From contig CAJUJZ010000019.1 in NCBI GenBank assembly GCA_910586745.1, forward strand, positions 1 to 25,137: a stretch of DNA of 25,137 nucleotides, in the 5' to 3' direction. The position numbers were made by a program, and so were the translations under genes. The DNA is from an uncultured Mucispirillum sp. (GTDB lineage: Bacteria > Chrysiogenota > Deferribacteres > Deferribacterales > Mucispirillaceae). Positions 1 to 8,946 of the stretch are shown here, piece by piece. The notes under the pieces were generated by a model, which worked only from the letters and a program-made list of their open reading frames with translations, was not told the DNA's origin and did not search any database. Within the stretch, counting starts at the first letter, position 1. Each line of letters starts with the position of its first letter.

Positions 1-109
1 GCTTACTCCAGCTGTCTGGGGTAACATATACATCACCTACATACGCATAAGCAGGTATTACTAAAAAAAGAGAGAAAGCTGTTATAAGATTAATTAAATT
101 TTTTCTCAT
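1..109 (-). CDS. Exported protein of the Mo-reductase operon, N-terminus only (partial)
   Basis: Only the first 36 codons are in the window; the gene runs off the left edge. The start is an ATG at 109, preceded by AGGA overlapping the stop of the torD-like gene, so translation is probably coupled. The protein opens with a typical Sec signal peptide: MRKN, a hydrophobic stretch, then a cleavage-type AYA followed by YVGDVYV. It is therefore probably periplasmic. Its place as fourth gene after catalytic subunit, iron-sulfur subunit and chaperone suggests an accessory or electron-transfer subunit, but no heme motif or domain is visible in this fragment. The usual DmsC-type membrane anchor would not be expected to begin with a cleavable signal like this. 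Function not recognised. Confidence 0.7.
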   Translation of the reverse strand, partial: MRKNLINLITAFSLFLVIPAYAYVGDVYVTPDSWSK

Positions 110-118
110 GTAATTATC

Positions 119-832
119 CTAATTGTTTGTTTCCACAAGCATTTTTTTAAGGTCAAGCAAAAATTTATGATTTTCACTAATATAACCCTCTGTAAAATCT
201 GCAAGTTTATCATAAAAAACTTTTTTTATCGGAGAATTAAGAATATTTGCAGTAAATATCTTTAACCATTTTGATAAATGCTCATCGTGTATATAGAGCT
301 GTTTATCTACTATATTTTTAAGTAATTCTAAATCTTGCTGCTCAATAAGTTCTCCTGCCATATTGTTATAAAGTGACATAATATATGTTTCAAAGCCGAT
401 ATGGTCTTCAGGCTCATTATAAAGTTTTCTAGGGTTTATTTTTTCACTGCTGAAAAGTTTAAGCATATCATCTCTTGATTCCTGCATTTCAAGATTATTT
501 TCAGATGTATATACTGACTCTGTCATAGGTATTGATGCAGAGCCTAAACAGAATAAAGCTGTATATTCCCTTAAAATTTCTGTATCATAACCTATCAGTT
601 GATTATTTTCTAAGCAGTTTCTTTCATCTATAACTTTAACAATGCCTTTTATTCCTTTATTTAAAAGTTCATTATCATCACTTTCAAGCATGGTAAAATA
701 TTCTTTTAAATCATTCAGCATTTGAAAATATGAGTCACTTACAGGCTCAAAATATGAGCGTGAAAGAAATTTATAAATAACTTCACTGCCTTTAAATATT
801 TCATATAAATTATTTAAATAATTTTCCGACAT
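119..832 (-). CDS. TorD/DmsD-family molybdoenzyme chaperone
   Basis: A 237-residue, mainly helical and acidic cytoplasmic protein. Members of the TorD/DmsD/NarJ family bind the Tat leader and apo-form of a molybdoenzyme until the molybdopterin cofactor is inserted. The family signature is visible around residues 140-150 as NEPEDHIGFE, close to the usual E-P-x-D-H-x-x-x-E. Length is normal for the family, or slightly long. The gene lies directly after the DMSO-reductase-like catalytic and iron-sulfur genes, so the enzyme encoded at 1543-4948 is the likely client. A strong hairpin at 846-873 sits between it and the preceding gene. The start ATG at 832 gives MSENYLNN; GGGA lies a short distance upstream. 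Confidence 0.85.
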   Translation of the reverse strand: MSENYLNNLYEIFKGSEVIYKFLSRSYFEPVSDSYFQMLNDLKEYFTMLESDDNELLNKGIKGIVKVIDERNCLENNQLIGYDTEILREYTALFCLGSASIPMTESVYTSENNLEMQESRDDMLKLFSSEKINPRKLYNEPEDHIGFETYIMSLYNNMAGELIEQQDLELLKNIVDKQLYIHDEHLSKWLKIFTANILNSPIKKVFYDKLADFTEGYISENHKFLLDLKKMLVETNN

Positions 833-845
833 TTAAATTCCCTTA

Positions 846-873
846 AAAGCCAGATACTTTCATATCTGGCTTT
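846..873 (-). terminator. Intercistronic stem-loop between dmsB-like and torD-like genes
   Basis: A perfect 11-bp inverted repeat, AAAGCCAGATA and TATCTGGCTTT, with a 6-nt loop, starts 9 nt after the stop of the iron-sulfur subunit. On the minus-strand transcript it is followed by only a short U stretch (CTTTTAAG). It probably acts as a leaky terminator or a 3' stabilising hairpin that lowers chaperone expression relative to the structural subunits, rather than a full stop. The fold is seen in the sequence; the role is inferred. Confidence 0.6.
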
Positions 874-881
874 ATTTATAA

Positions 882-1532
882 TTAGTTTGTTTTAGTAATA
901 ATGTGTAAGGACTGTCTTGGAATAATATAGAAAGATGGTCCTGTTTCTTCATTATCATTTTGGTAAGCATAAGGGAATTGAGTTTTATTTACCTGTGCTG
1001 CATTAGGATAATCCCTTTTCAACTTATCAATTGGTCCCCAGTGAATTGCTCTGCCTACACAACTTGCAACACATACTGGTTCCTGACCGTCATTAACTCT
1101 ATCTATACACATATTACATTTTTGTGCAGGGTGAGCTATCTGCCAGCCACCTTGTTTTTCTGGTTCTTGATGGTCATCAGCTATACCGATAGCACCAAAT
1201 GGACATGCACTAACACAAGCCAATACTCCAATACATTTTTCTCTATCAATAGAAACGATACCTGTATTTACATCTTTTGAGATAGCATTACTTGAACATG
1301 CTTTTATGCAGGCTGGTCTGTCACAGTGGTTGCAGCTCATAACTAAGTTTTCAACAGTTTCTAATGCTGATGTTTGGCTGATAACATCATAACCTTCATT
1401 AGTTTTTTCATGTCCTTTATGTTTTCTCCAGCGAACTAATCCTGGTTTTACCTGATTCCAGTCTTTACATGCTACTGTGCAGGCGTTGCAGCCCATACAT
1501 CTTGATTGATCAAATACAAATCCGTATTGCAT
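882..1532 (-). CDS. DmsB-like four-cluster ferredoxin subunit of a Mo oxidoreductase
   Basis: 216 residues with four ferredoxin-type Cys groups in the DmsB/NrfC/PhsB arrangement. Group 1 is CMGCNACTVAC at residues 12-22, group 2 is CNHCDRPACIKAC, group 3 is CIGVLACVSACP from residue 100, and group 4 is CNMCIDR...CVASC. It would wire electrons from a quinol-linked donor to the catalytic subunit encoded just upstream (10-nt gap). There is no signal peptide, as expected for a subunit exported as hitch-hiker with a Tat-bearing partner. Oddity: in group 3 the second Cys of the usual CxxCxxC is Val103. In NarH-type proteins a Trp at this place goes with a [3Fe-4S] cluster, so a [3Fe-4S] centre is predicted here. 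No NrfD/DmsC membrane anchor follows within the window. Confidence 0.9.
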   Translation of the reverse strand: MQYGFVFDQSRCMGCNACTVACKDWNQVKPGLVRWRKHKGHEKTNEGYDVISQTSALETVENLVMSCNHCDRPACIKACSSNAISKDVNTGIVSIDREKCIGVLACVSACPFGAIGIADDHQEPEKQGGWQIAHPAQKCNMCIDRVNDGQEPVCVASCVGRAIHWGPIDKLKRDYPNAAQVNKTQFPYAYQNDNEETGPSFYIIPRQSLHIITKTN

Positions 1533-1542
1533 AATTATCCTC

Positions 1543-4500
1543 CTAAGCTTTCTCTACGAATACTACAATTGACATTTGAGCATTACCGTGGTCACAGCGT
1601 GTTGGTGTAGATGCACAAAGTGTATTTGAACAACCGCCATCATCTATGCCATTTGCATCTGGGTCATACCAGCCGCCCTGTGGAAGTAATGTTACACCTT
1701 TACTTATTCTATTAGATAATTTTGCTACAGCATGAACTGCACCAATAGGATTGTAAACTTTTACAAGGTCACCATCATTAATGCCTTTTGATAATGCATC
1801 TGCTGGGTTCATCCATATTGCTTCATATCCGCAGCCTGCTTGTCCTACAGGAGTAAGCCTTTTTAATGTAAGAGCAGTATTGTATGGTGGGTTTACATCT
1901 GGAAATTTTGGAAGAACATCTGCAAATACATCTGTATCTGTAGCTGTTGTGCCACCTATTGCAAATTTACCAAGTTCTCTTACAAGTGGACTTTCATTAA
2001 ATGTAGAGTGAGAACGATATCTGATATGTGTGCCAAGGTTAAACAATGGTTTAGTGCTGCCTGCAAATAAATCCTTACCGTAAGCTTGTTTAAAGTAGTC
2101 TCTGTAATCAAAGAATACTGGTATATTATAAACAATTGGGTCACCTTCACTATCAGTATTTTTGTTACCCCTTTCTTCTAATGGAAGATATCCATGAAAT
2201 TTTTCATTTCTGTGAGTATATTCCCATACCATAACATCAGATAATACATGGAAACGATATGACATTTTAGGATCATTAGTATCTACTATATAATGCTTAT
2301 AGTCGTTGCCTGTGCCTGTTCTACAAGACTGACCATCAAATGTATTAATAACCACTGCTTCACTACTTGCTTGAATAAATGGAGTAGTCATATCTGTTAC
2401 TTTATAATTATTAAATGCAGTTAATATTGCATTTTCCTCTAAAGATGCAGCATCATTTAAAGCAACTGGCTTACCAAGAATATAGCCATCTTTTTGATAG
2501 TTTTCAAAAGTTTGCCAGCGTGCTTTTGCCTGTTCATTATTATTAAATGCCTGTTCAATTAATGAATTTGGAGTATCATTCCTTGAAGCAAACTCGCTGT
2601 TTAATCCTGCATAATAACCACCATCTATTTCAACTAAAGATTTTGCTAATAATTTATTCATTTCAAAAGTTGATTTAGATTCACCTGGTCCATCTATTAC
2701 CTTAGGCATATATATTTGTTTAGAAGCACCAGCACCACCAATAATATCAGTCATTTCCCAGTTAGCTGTTCCAGGAAGTGCATAGTCTGCCCAGCGCATT
2801 GTTGGTGAAAAGTTAGTATCAAGAGCTATATAACAAAAGCCATCTGCATTTGATGGGTCATCTGGATAAAATGGCAGACATTCAAGCATTTCTGCTGTAT
2901 CATTTGAATTCATATGCTGATTAATGATTGCATTACCTGCTGCAGTATATATAAACCTAATGCCTGAATATACAGGTTTATTATCATTCATTTCTACTAC
3001 ATAATAGCCATCAGGACCTACTTCATAGCGTTCTGCAGAATTATGACCGCCATTAATATAATCTAATATAGAACTGTTAGCAAATATGCTGCTTGATTTA
3101 TGTTTTACAAATGATTTAATATTTGCATCATCTGCATAAGCATAACCAGATTTAAATTTATTCATATCCATATCTGGCACATATTTACCAGTATATCCGT
3201 TTGCTTTTAATTCATCTGCAAAAGCAAATTTTACACCAGCATGCCACATTGTACATGATGGAAGTTTTGGAACAGTATTTGCATAGTTTGATCTATCGCT
3301 GTTTGCAGTTTTATAAGAAAGGTTAGGAATATCTGTGCCATATTCAGCATTATATGCAGCACCTTGATAATAGCCTGCACCATCTACACCCCAGCCTTTT
3401 GAAATAATTGAAAGGTTTTGTAATGCAAATAAATAGTTTACCCCTTCTGCATTTCTTTGCCAGCCGTTACTGCAGTGGTGAAGAACACCTAAACCAGCTT
3501 TTACTTTATCGCATATATCTTTTGCCATTTCTCTAATAGTAGCAGCAGGTACACCACATATACTTTCTGCCCATTCTGGAGTTTTTGCTTCTCTTAGTGT
3601 TTGTTTATAGTAGTAAGAAGCATTCACACCTACAGTGCTATCCTGACCAAGCATACATTTACCACCTCTTGCAGTTTGGCTAGATTTTGCAAATTCTGAA
3701 GAGTTATAGTTTATTTTATCATTTATTGCTGTGCCATAAACTGCTTTTGATAAACGGTCATCCTGTCCCATAATATAATCAGCATAAGAATATCCAGCAG
3801 GAACTTCATTAACTTCTGTATATCCATTTTGTGCTATAAGACTAATATTTCCTGTTGTTTTATCTATGTAATATTTTGGAGAAGCAAAAAAGCCATAAAC
3901 CATAGTATCAAGGTAGTCTACATCTAAATATGGGTCTGCTTTAATAGAGCCATCTGCATTAAATGTATTATCTATCATATCATAGATAATTGCTGAAATA
4001 AGAGCAACATCTGTCAACGGATTAATCTGAACCCAATCTGTTGCAAGAGTAATACCTGTATCTTCAAGAGTTGGGCTCATATGCCATACTCTGCCACCTT
4101 TGTCTCTGATAGTTTTAGCACTGATTATTGCAGAATATGCATAAGGATTAGAAGAAGTAAGTTGGTGAGAACCCCATAAAAATAAGCTTCTTGTATTTCT
4201 TTGCATTAATTGAGTAGTATTTTTATTTCCTTTTGCACCTGTATAAGTTGTGCCAAAATATGATCTTGAATGGGCACTATAGTTATAACCTTGGTGCAGA
4301 TAACCACCGCTTAGTGGACCAACAGCTGCAGCAAATACAGATGATGAACCATTACCACCACCACGCTGATATGGACCTTGCTGACCACTTGACATATGAT
4401 TATAAATTGCTTCTGAACCATATTTTTGTAAAATTGCATTATAACGCTGAGCAATTTCTTTCATAGCCTGTTCCCATGTAATGCGAACAAAACCTGTTAA

Positions 4501-4948
4501 ATCACCGCGTTTTTTAGTTTGTTTTAATGGATATTTCATTCTGCTTGGAGAATAAAGACGGCCAACATAACTTCTACATCTGGAGCATGCACGGCTTTGA
4601 GGATTACTTACTTCGTTTTCAAATGTTTTATCATAAACACGCTCGTCAGTAAGTATACGAACTATTTTACCATTTTTTTTAACTGCACGAGTTACACAAC
4701 GACCACCACAGTTATGTCCAGCAGTTCCTGCCCATACTTCAGCAACACCGCTGTTTATATCATTTACAATATTTTCCTGTTCACCAGAAGAGGTACATTC
4801 CCCCCCCGTATATAATTTCTGAACCGCTATCTTTAGAGCAGCCATACATGGCAGCCATTGCACCAAGAGATGCTGTGCCTTTTAAAAAGGAACGCCTTGA
4901 TACTGAGCTTTCTTCTAATGGTTTTAAAACATCAGTTTCTTTTCCCAT
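1543..4948 (-). CDS. DMSO reductase-family molybdopterin oxidoreductase catalytic subunit, frameshifted at a G8 tract
   Basis: A Tat-exported Mo-bis(MGD) enzyme reconstructed from two overlapping frames. The start is ATG 4948 with GGAGG 8 nt upstream. The N-terminus has a twin-arginine leader (SRRSFLKG, Arg18-Arg19) followed by a hydrophobic stretch ending MYGC. The first frame runs into a stop at 4781; the main frame continues to 1543. They join at the G8 run 4800-4807; seven or ten G would give one frame of 1134 residues. Near the N-terminus are NCGGRC (Cys80, Cys84 of the restored protein) and RACSRCRSYVGRLYSPSR (Cys121, Cys124), leading into RMKYPLK as in DmsA-type enzymes. The first Cys of the usual cluster motif is Ala76. 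GGSGKxx-type or nitrate-reductase motifs are not seen. Substrate could be DMSO, TMAO, another S-/N-oxide or an oxyanion. A shorter ATG at 4845 in the main frame would give a leaderless cytoplasmic form. Confidence 0.85.
4800..4807 (-). repeat. Poly-G (G8) tract inside the Mo-reductase gene; candidate phase-variation tract
   Basis: Eight consecutive C on the plus strand (G on the coding strand), at codons 48-50, just after the Tat leader. The frame before the tract ends about ten codons later; the frame after it encodes the rest of the enzyme. A change of -1 or +2 nt restores a single reading frame. The length is reported as sequenced; a base-calling error in the homopolymer cannot be excluded. 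Confidence 0.75.
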
Positions 4949-4984
4949 ATTTTTCGCCTCCAATAATAATGTATTTTTTTAAAT

Positions 4985-5014
4985 ATAATAATTTTTTTTA
5001 TTAGTCAATGTCTA
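4985..5014 (-). promoter_or_regulatory. Candidate sigma-70-type promoter of the Mo-reductase operon
   Basis: On the minus strand TAGACA (5009-5014) and TATTAT (4985-4990) are separated by 18 nt, each one mismatch from the consensus. Transcription would start near 4978, about 30 nt before the ATG at 4948. In such AT-rich DNA a -10 match alone means little; the -35 match and position make this reasonable but not certain. Confidence 0.4.
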
Positions 5015-5038
5015 AAAATACATAATTTATACAAATTC

Positions 5039-5059
5039 AACAAATTGATTTGATTTGTT
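5039..5059. promoter_or_regulatory. Inverted repeat upstream of the Mo-reductase promoter, possible operator
   Basis: Perfect 7-bp arms AACAAAT and ATTTGTT around a 7-nt centre (TGATTTG), about 70 nt upstream of the predicted transcription start. It does not match an FNR box (TTGAT-N4-ATCAA). A second, AT-only repeat, ATTATC-N6-GATAAT at 5101-5118, followed on the minus strand by T5, may be a weak terminator of the nos operon. Both are visible; regulator and function are unknown. Confidence 0.3.
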
Positions 5060-5153
5060 AAACTTACTTATATCTTATTTATTAATATTTTAAGAGAAAA
5101 ATTATCTTATTTGATAATGTATCATAAAGTTCATAGAATGATTATAATGACTA

Positions 5154-5981
5154 CTATAATATATCATTTTTTTTAAATACAAAATATCCTGCAAAAGCAA
5201 ATAAAAAGCCTAAAATCAGCGGATAAATAAGAGCATAAATAGTGTAGCCTGCACGCCCCACCGTATCCAATATAAAAAATGAAGCTGGACCTATTACCGA
5301 TAATACAGGATCAAACAGAGAAATTGCACCGATTCTAAATACCTGAACCGGATTAAGCAACGCTGCCATATACACAACGGTTTCAGGTAAAAGTTGTTTT
5401 ATCATAAGCCCTATTAATGCAGCATCTATGAATGCTATTAAAAATAACCAAACAAAAAGCGATATGCCAAGAGCAAATTCCATACTTTTAATAACTGATG
5501 AGATAAAAAAACCTATGCCTAAAAATGCAAAAGAATTAAATGCAAGCAGTCCAATATACAGCACAAACAAGTCCACAGGTACCTGATGTGTTTTTAACAC
5601 ACCAATAATAAGCGATAAAATTAATGCAAGTAAAAGGGGAAGAAATATTATGATAAAGCGTCCTATTAGTTTACCGAAATAATAGGAAAACAATGATACA
5701 GGAAATGAAAGCATATATTCAAGCACATTACTTTCCCTGTCGCCCGTAATACTTCTAACTGTCGTAACTAATACGAATACAGGCATAATAATATTACATG
5801 CTTGTATAAACACCAAAAGCATTCTTGTTAAACCGGTAAAACCCATAACACGACTTTCAGTTACACCAGAAACAAAAATCAGCACAACTAAAAAAATAAA
5901 TACAAGACTGTAACCTATAAACCAGCGGGAGCGAAGCGAACCCGTTATATCCTGTTTTGCTATTAACATCATATTTCGCAC
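5154..5981 (-). CDS. nosY: NosY, ABC transporter permease for NosZ maturation
   Basis: 275 residues with about six hydrophobic membrane segments and a short cytoplasmic N-terminus before the first one at roughly residue 22. With NosF and NosD it forms the NosDFY system, which is known to deliver sulfur and hand over copper for the CuZ cluster of N2O reductase. The start is GTG 5981, chosen because a strong GGAGG lies 6 nt upstream; ATGs four and five codons in lack such a site. Last gene of the nos operon, 19 nt after nosL. In the Wolinella-type cluster nosY usually precedes nosL, so the two are swapped here. Confidence 0.9.
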   Translation of the reverse strand: MRNMMLIAKQDITGSLRSRWFIGYSLVFIFLVVLIFVSGVTESRVMGFTGLTRMLLVFIQACNIIMPVFVLVTTVRSITGDRESNVLEYMLSFPVSLFSYYFGKLIGRFIIIFLPLLLALILSLIIGVLKTHQVPVDLFVLYIGLLAFNSFAFLGIGFFISSVIKSMEFALGISLFVWLFLIAFIDAALIGLMIKQLLPETVVYMAALLNPVQVFRIGAISLFDPVLSVIGPASFFILDTVGRAGYTIYALIYPLILGFLFAFAGYFVFKKNDIL

Positions 5982-6000
5982 TTATTTCCTCCAAAACACA

Positions 6001-6483
6001 CTAATTATGCGTTGAACCTGCTTTATTATGTGTTCTTTTTATCTTAATATTTCTAATAATTTCCACTGCCTGCTCATAAGTAATAAGAGTTTTACCTTCA
6101 TCTAATTTTTCCTTACTGTCAAAAGCGGCAATTCCAAACGACATAGGAGTATTGTATCCTTCTGCATAATATGCATTCTTATGCTCCACCCAGTTACCGT
6201 TTTTTCCGTCTGTAATGTAAATCAAGGCTTTTTCTTTCCATGACGGAGTAGTTTCATCAAGCCATAAAACAGCACATCCTAAATCATCAAACGGGTATGA
6301 CTGGCCATTTTCTGGATTTACTATCTGAGCAGTATGATAACGGTCTACCAGCTGCATTTTACACCTTTCACATAAGTCCCTGTCATAAATTACTTTTTTC
6401 GGCTCGGTATTTATGGTTTTATTACAACCAAACACCAACACTGCCAAAATTGCTGAAAATAGAATAACATTAAACTTTTTCAT
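6001..6483 (-). CDS. nosL: NosL, copper-binding outer lipoprotein for NosZ maturation
   Basis: 160 residues. The N-terminus is a lipoprotein signal ending VFGC (Cys20). The NosL copper-chaperone motif CERCKM (Cys38, Cys41, Met43) is followed by a hydrophilic stretch and then DDLGC near residue 70. NosL binds Cu(I) and feeds the NosDFY complex for CuZ assembly. It overlaps the end of nosF by 14 nt in another frame, which indicates coupled translation, and precedes nosY. Length is normal for the family. Confidence 0.9.
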   Translation of the reverse strand: MKKFNVILFSAILAVLVFGCNKTINTEPKKVIYDRDLCERCKMQLVDRYHTAQIVNPENGQSYPFDDLGCAVLWLDETTPSWKEKALIYITDGKNGNWVEHKNAYYAEGYNTPMSFGIAAFDSKEKLDEGKTLITYEQAVEIIRNIKIKRTHNKAGSTHN

Positions 6484-7108
6484 CTCTTACAATTCTCCCT
6501 AAATCTAATTCTATATTACGGTTAACAATATTTTTTACCTCATCTATCCTGTGGCTAATCATGATAAACGACTTGCTGCCGATAATTTTTTTAAGCAGCA
6601 TATAAAATTTTTCTCTGCCTGCCGTATCCAAATTGGCAGTAGGTTCATCAAAAATATAAAAATCGGTATTTCTAGCAAATGCAATGGATATAAGCAGTTT
6701 TTGTTTCATACCGCCTGAAAATTTATAAAATGTTTTTACAAGGTGAGGTTTAATATCAAAATCAAGCATATTACAATATTCTATAACTTTTTCTTTATCA
6801 AACCCCGAAAGCCCTGACGAATATGATAACAGCTCATTGACTGTCATATTCAAGGGTGGAGGTATTTGGGGAACAAAGCTTATATGACACAAAGCATCTT
6901 CACGCTTTACATAAGGCATAGTCCCATAAACTGTTATATTACCCTTATCAGGAAAATATTCACCTAATATACATCGTATTAATGTGGTTTTACCGGCTCC
7001 ATTCTGCCCTAAAAGAATTATTTTGTCATTATCTCCGACAGATAGATTAATATCATCTAAAATTGTTTGTTTTTTAAATGATTTGCAAAGATTATTAATT
7101 TCTACCAT
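6470..7108 (-). CDS. nosF: NosF, ABC transporter ATPase for NosZ maturation
   Basis: 212 residues, a single small ABC ATPase domain. Walker A is GQNGAGKTT at 34-42, the signature SGGMKQK starts at residue 131, Walker B is FYIFDEPTANLD around 150-161 and the switch His is His186 in MISHR. It would power the NosY permease, with NosD as periplasmic partner. The ATG at 7108 starts right after the nosH stop (gap 9 nt). At about 210 residues it is shorter than many NosF proteins of roughly 300, as is common in clade II clusters. Confidence 0.92.
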   Translation of the reverse strand: MVEINNLCKSFKKQTILDDINLSVGDNDKIILLGQNGAGKTTLIRCILGEYFPDKGNITVYGTMPYVKREDALCHISFVPQIPPPLNMTVNELLSYSSGLSGFDKEKVIEYCNMLDFDIKPHLVKTFYKFSGGMKQKLLISIAFARNTDFYIFDEPTANLDTAGREKFYMLLKKIIGSKSFIMISHRIDEVKNIVNRNIELDLGRIVRDEKV

Positions 7109-7117
7109 AACATCTGC

Positions 7118-7936
7118 CTAAATTATATTTTTTATTTTATTTTCATATTTAAAAGAACCTGATGAACAGCTGTCAATACATTTACAACACATAATACAGC
7201 CTGCATTTTTGATAAACTGCTCTGAAATATTATCCCTGTTATTCACTATATTTGATAAAATTCTTTTATCATAACATACATTTATACATTTATTGCAATG
7301 TATACAGCCCTCTTTTATCCATTTGATTTTACCAAGAGAAATATATGATAACAAGCCATATACAGTTCCAATCGGGCATATTCCCCCGCACCAAAATCTA
7401 CCAAAAAAAAGCTCTGTTAAAAGTATGAATAATACAAAAATGGAAGCAAACGATATACCGTAAATTATAAGTCTGCTGACTATTCCAACAGCATTAAACA
7501 TTTCAAAAAAAAGCGTCCCTGTTACAGATGAAATTATAAGCCAGAATATCAAAAAGAAATACCTGTTAAAATAGATTTCTCTTTCCTTTATAATATGTTT
7601 AGATATGAGTTTATGACGCATATAGTCAATATATTCACTTATAAGACCGTAGGGACATACCCATGCACAAAATATTCTGCCGCCAAAAATAAAATAAAAC
7701 AGCAATACAGTTATAGTGCCTATAATTAAATTTACAGGTAATCCGTGATTAGTAAAAAGCACTTCCAAAGCGATAAATGGGTCAGTTAAATGAAGCCCTG
7801 TCATACGGGAACCAGAAAGAGAACCTTCCAAAATCTGTATATCTGCCTTAAATGAAAGCACAAAGAGAAGCGATATGCTAATAACTGTTATTATCCTAAG
7901 ATAATATATCTTAAATATTTTCTTTTTCTCTTTCAT
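7118..7936 (-). CDS. nosH: NosH, NapH-like membrane ferredoxin (quinol oxidation for N2O reduction)
   Basis: Polytopic iron-sulfur protein of the NapH family, 272 residues from the start chosen here. Several hydrophobic segments alternate with the two NapH-type motifs CAWVCPYG and CGGICPIG, and two cytoplasmic [4Fe-4S] groups lie near the C-terminus (CIHCNKCINVC and CIMCCKCIDSC). It is thought to take electrons from menaquinol and pass them with NosG and the NosC cytochromes toward NosZ, replacing NosR. The ATG at 7936 (MKEKKK) is preferred: it sits 4 nt after the nosC2 stop with GAG upstream. A longer form starting at 7969 would overlap nosC2 by 29 nt. Confidence 0.88.
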   Translation of the reverse strand: MKEKKKIFKIYYLRIITVISISLLFVLSFKADIQILEGSLSGSRMTGLHLTDPFIALEVLFTNHGLPVNLIIGTITVLLFYFIFGGRIFCAWVCPYGLISEYIDYMRHKLISKHIIKEREIYFNRYFFLIFWLIISSVTGTLFFEMFNAVGIVSRLIIYGISFASIFVLFILLTELFFGRFWCGGICPIGTVYGLLSYISLGKIKWIKEGCIHCNKCINVCYDKRILSNIVNNRDNISEQFIKNAGCIMCCKCIDSCSSGSFKYENKIKNII

Positions 7937-7940
7937 AATA

Positions 7941-8393
7941 TTACTCAAACCTTGATATTTCTTCCGCAAGGGATTTCAATTCATTATCTGGAGTATTTTC
8001 TAAAAGCCCTTTCATCAGCGAATTTTTAACCTGACCGTTTTTGTATTTTAAAAGTGCTTCATAATTATATTCATAGCTTTTACCGATAATAGGAAGCCCT
8101 ATAATACCTTTACCGTCTTTTCCATGGCAGGCTGCACATTTTACTATATAAAGTCTGCTTAATTTATCACTGCTTACATTTTGCCGATACTCTTTTAATT
8201 TTTGCTCCGCATTATTTTTTATTTCAGTATTATTAATATGAGTTTTATCAACCCGATAATCCATATAAACATCATTATTTTCAACCGCCTGTTGTATTTC
8301 ACTGCCACTACCGCTATCCATCATTTTAAACATATATATTGTGGTAAGCAGGGTTACTAATATGACAATAATAATTATAATTTTATCTTTCAC
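7941..8393 (-). CDS. nosC2: NosC2, membrane-anchored monoheme cytochrome c
   Basis: 150 residues. An uncleaved N-terminal membrane helix (roughly residues 4-22) is followed by a linker and a class I-type cytochrome domain with the single heme motif CAACH at 86-90. It would sit on the outer face of the inner membrane and carry electrons between the NosGH quinol-oxidising module and NosZ. The start is GTG 8393, overlapping the 3' end of nosC1 by 11 nt. It resembles nosC1 in its heme domain, so the pair probably arose by duplication. Confidence 0.85.
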   Translation of the reverse strand: MKDKIIIIIVILVTLLTTIYMFKMMDSGSGSEIQQAVENNDVYMDYRVDKTHINNTEIKNNAEQKLKEYRQNVSSDKLSRLYIVKCAACHGKDGKGIIGLPIIGKSYEYNYEALLKYKNGQVKNSLMKGLLENTPDNELKSLAEEISRFE

Positions 8394-8934
8394 CAGCTTT
8401 TTCCTCTCTTATTTCTTTATTGAATTGTGCTATATCGTCTGCTATAAATCTTATTTCATTATCATCCATTTTTTTTACAAGCCTTCGCATAAGCTCATTC
8501 TTTTCTTTATCGTTTTTATAGGCTGTTATCATATTATATACTTCTTCCCCTGTTTTTGTTAAAAGTGACGGACCTATAACACCGTTACCGTAATCATCAT
8601 GGCATGCAGAACATTTAACTATAAATTCTTTGCTTAACCTTTTCATCAAAAGAGATTTATGAATAGAAGAATACGGTGTATTACGAACTACTATATGTGC
8701 TCCAATTTGTTTTGTAACAGGTGTTTCTCTGCCGTCTGGTGCATAATTCACCCTGTATTCTCCAACCATGTTATAACCTATAAACTTATTTAAGCGGCTG
8801 TCATTATCCGATACTAAGCCGCCGTCTATAACAGTAATTTTCCCAGCTGTTTCAGGCATCTTGTCTTCATCTTCACTACTTTCGTTAAAACATGCCGTTA
8901 TAAATATGCAAAAAAATAAAATTATATATTTCAT
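8383..8934 (-). CDS. nosC1: NosC1, lipoprotein monoheme cytochrome c
   Basis: 183 residues. The leader ends in a lipobox-like ITAC (Cys15), so it is probably lipid-anchored in the periplasm. One heme c motif, CSACH, lies at 108-112 within a short C-terminal cytochrome domain. About 90 residues between anchor and heme have no recognised domain. Position between nosG and nosC2 matches nosC1 of the Wolinella-type cluster. AAGGA stands 7 nt before the ATG at 8934. Confidence 0.85.
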   Translation of the reverse strand: MKYIILFFCIFITACFNESSEDEDKMPETAGKITVIDGGLVSDNDSRLNKFIGYNMVGEYRVNYAPDGRETPVTKQIGAHIVVRNTPYSSIHKSLLMKRLSKEFIVKCSACHDDYGNGVIGPSLLTKTGEEVYNMITAYKNDKEKNELMRRLVKKMDDNEIRFIADDIAQFNKEIREEKAGER

Positions 8935-8946
8935 TTAATATCCTTC

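Noticed and set aside
960..1280. Plus-strand ORF of 106 codons
   Set aside because: It lies antisense to the iron-sulfur subunit with its four intact Cys clusters; its translation is Cys/Ile/Tyr-rich and without domain pattern, as expected for a shadow.
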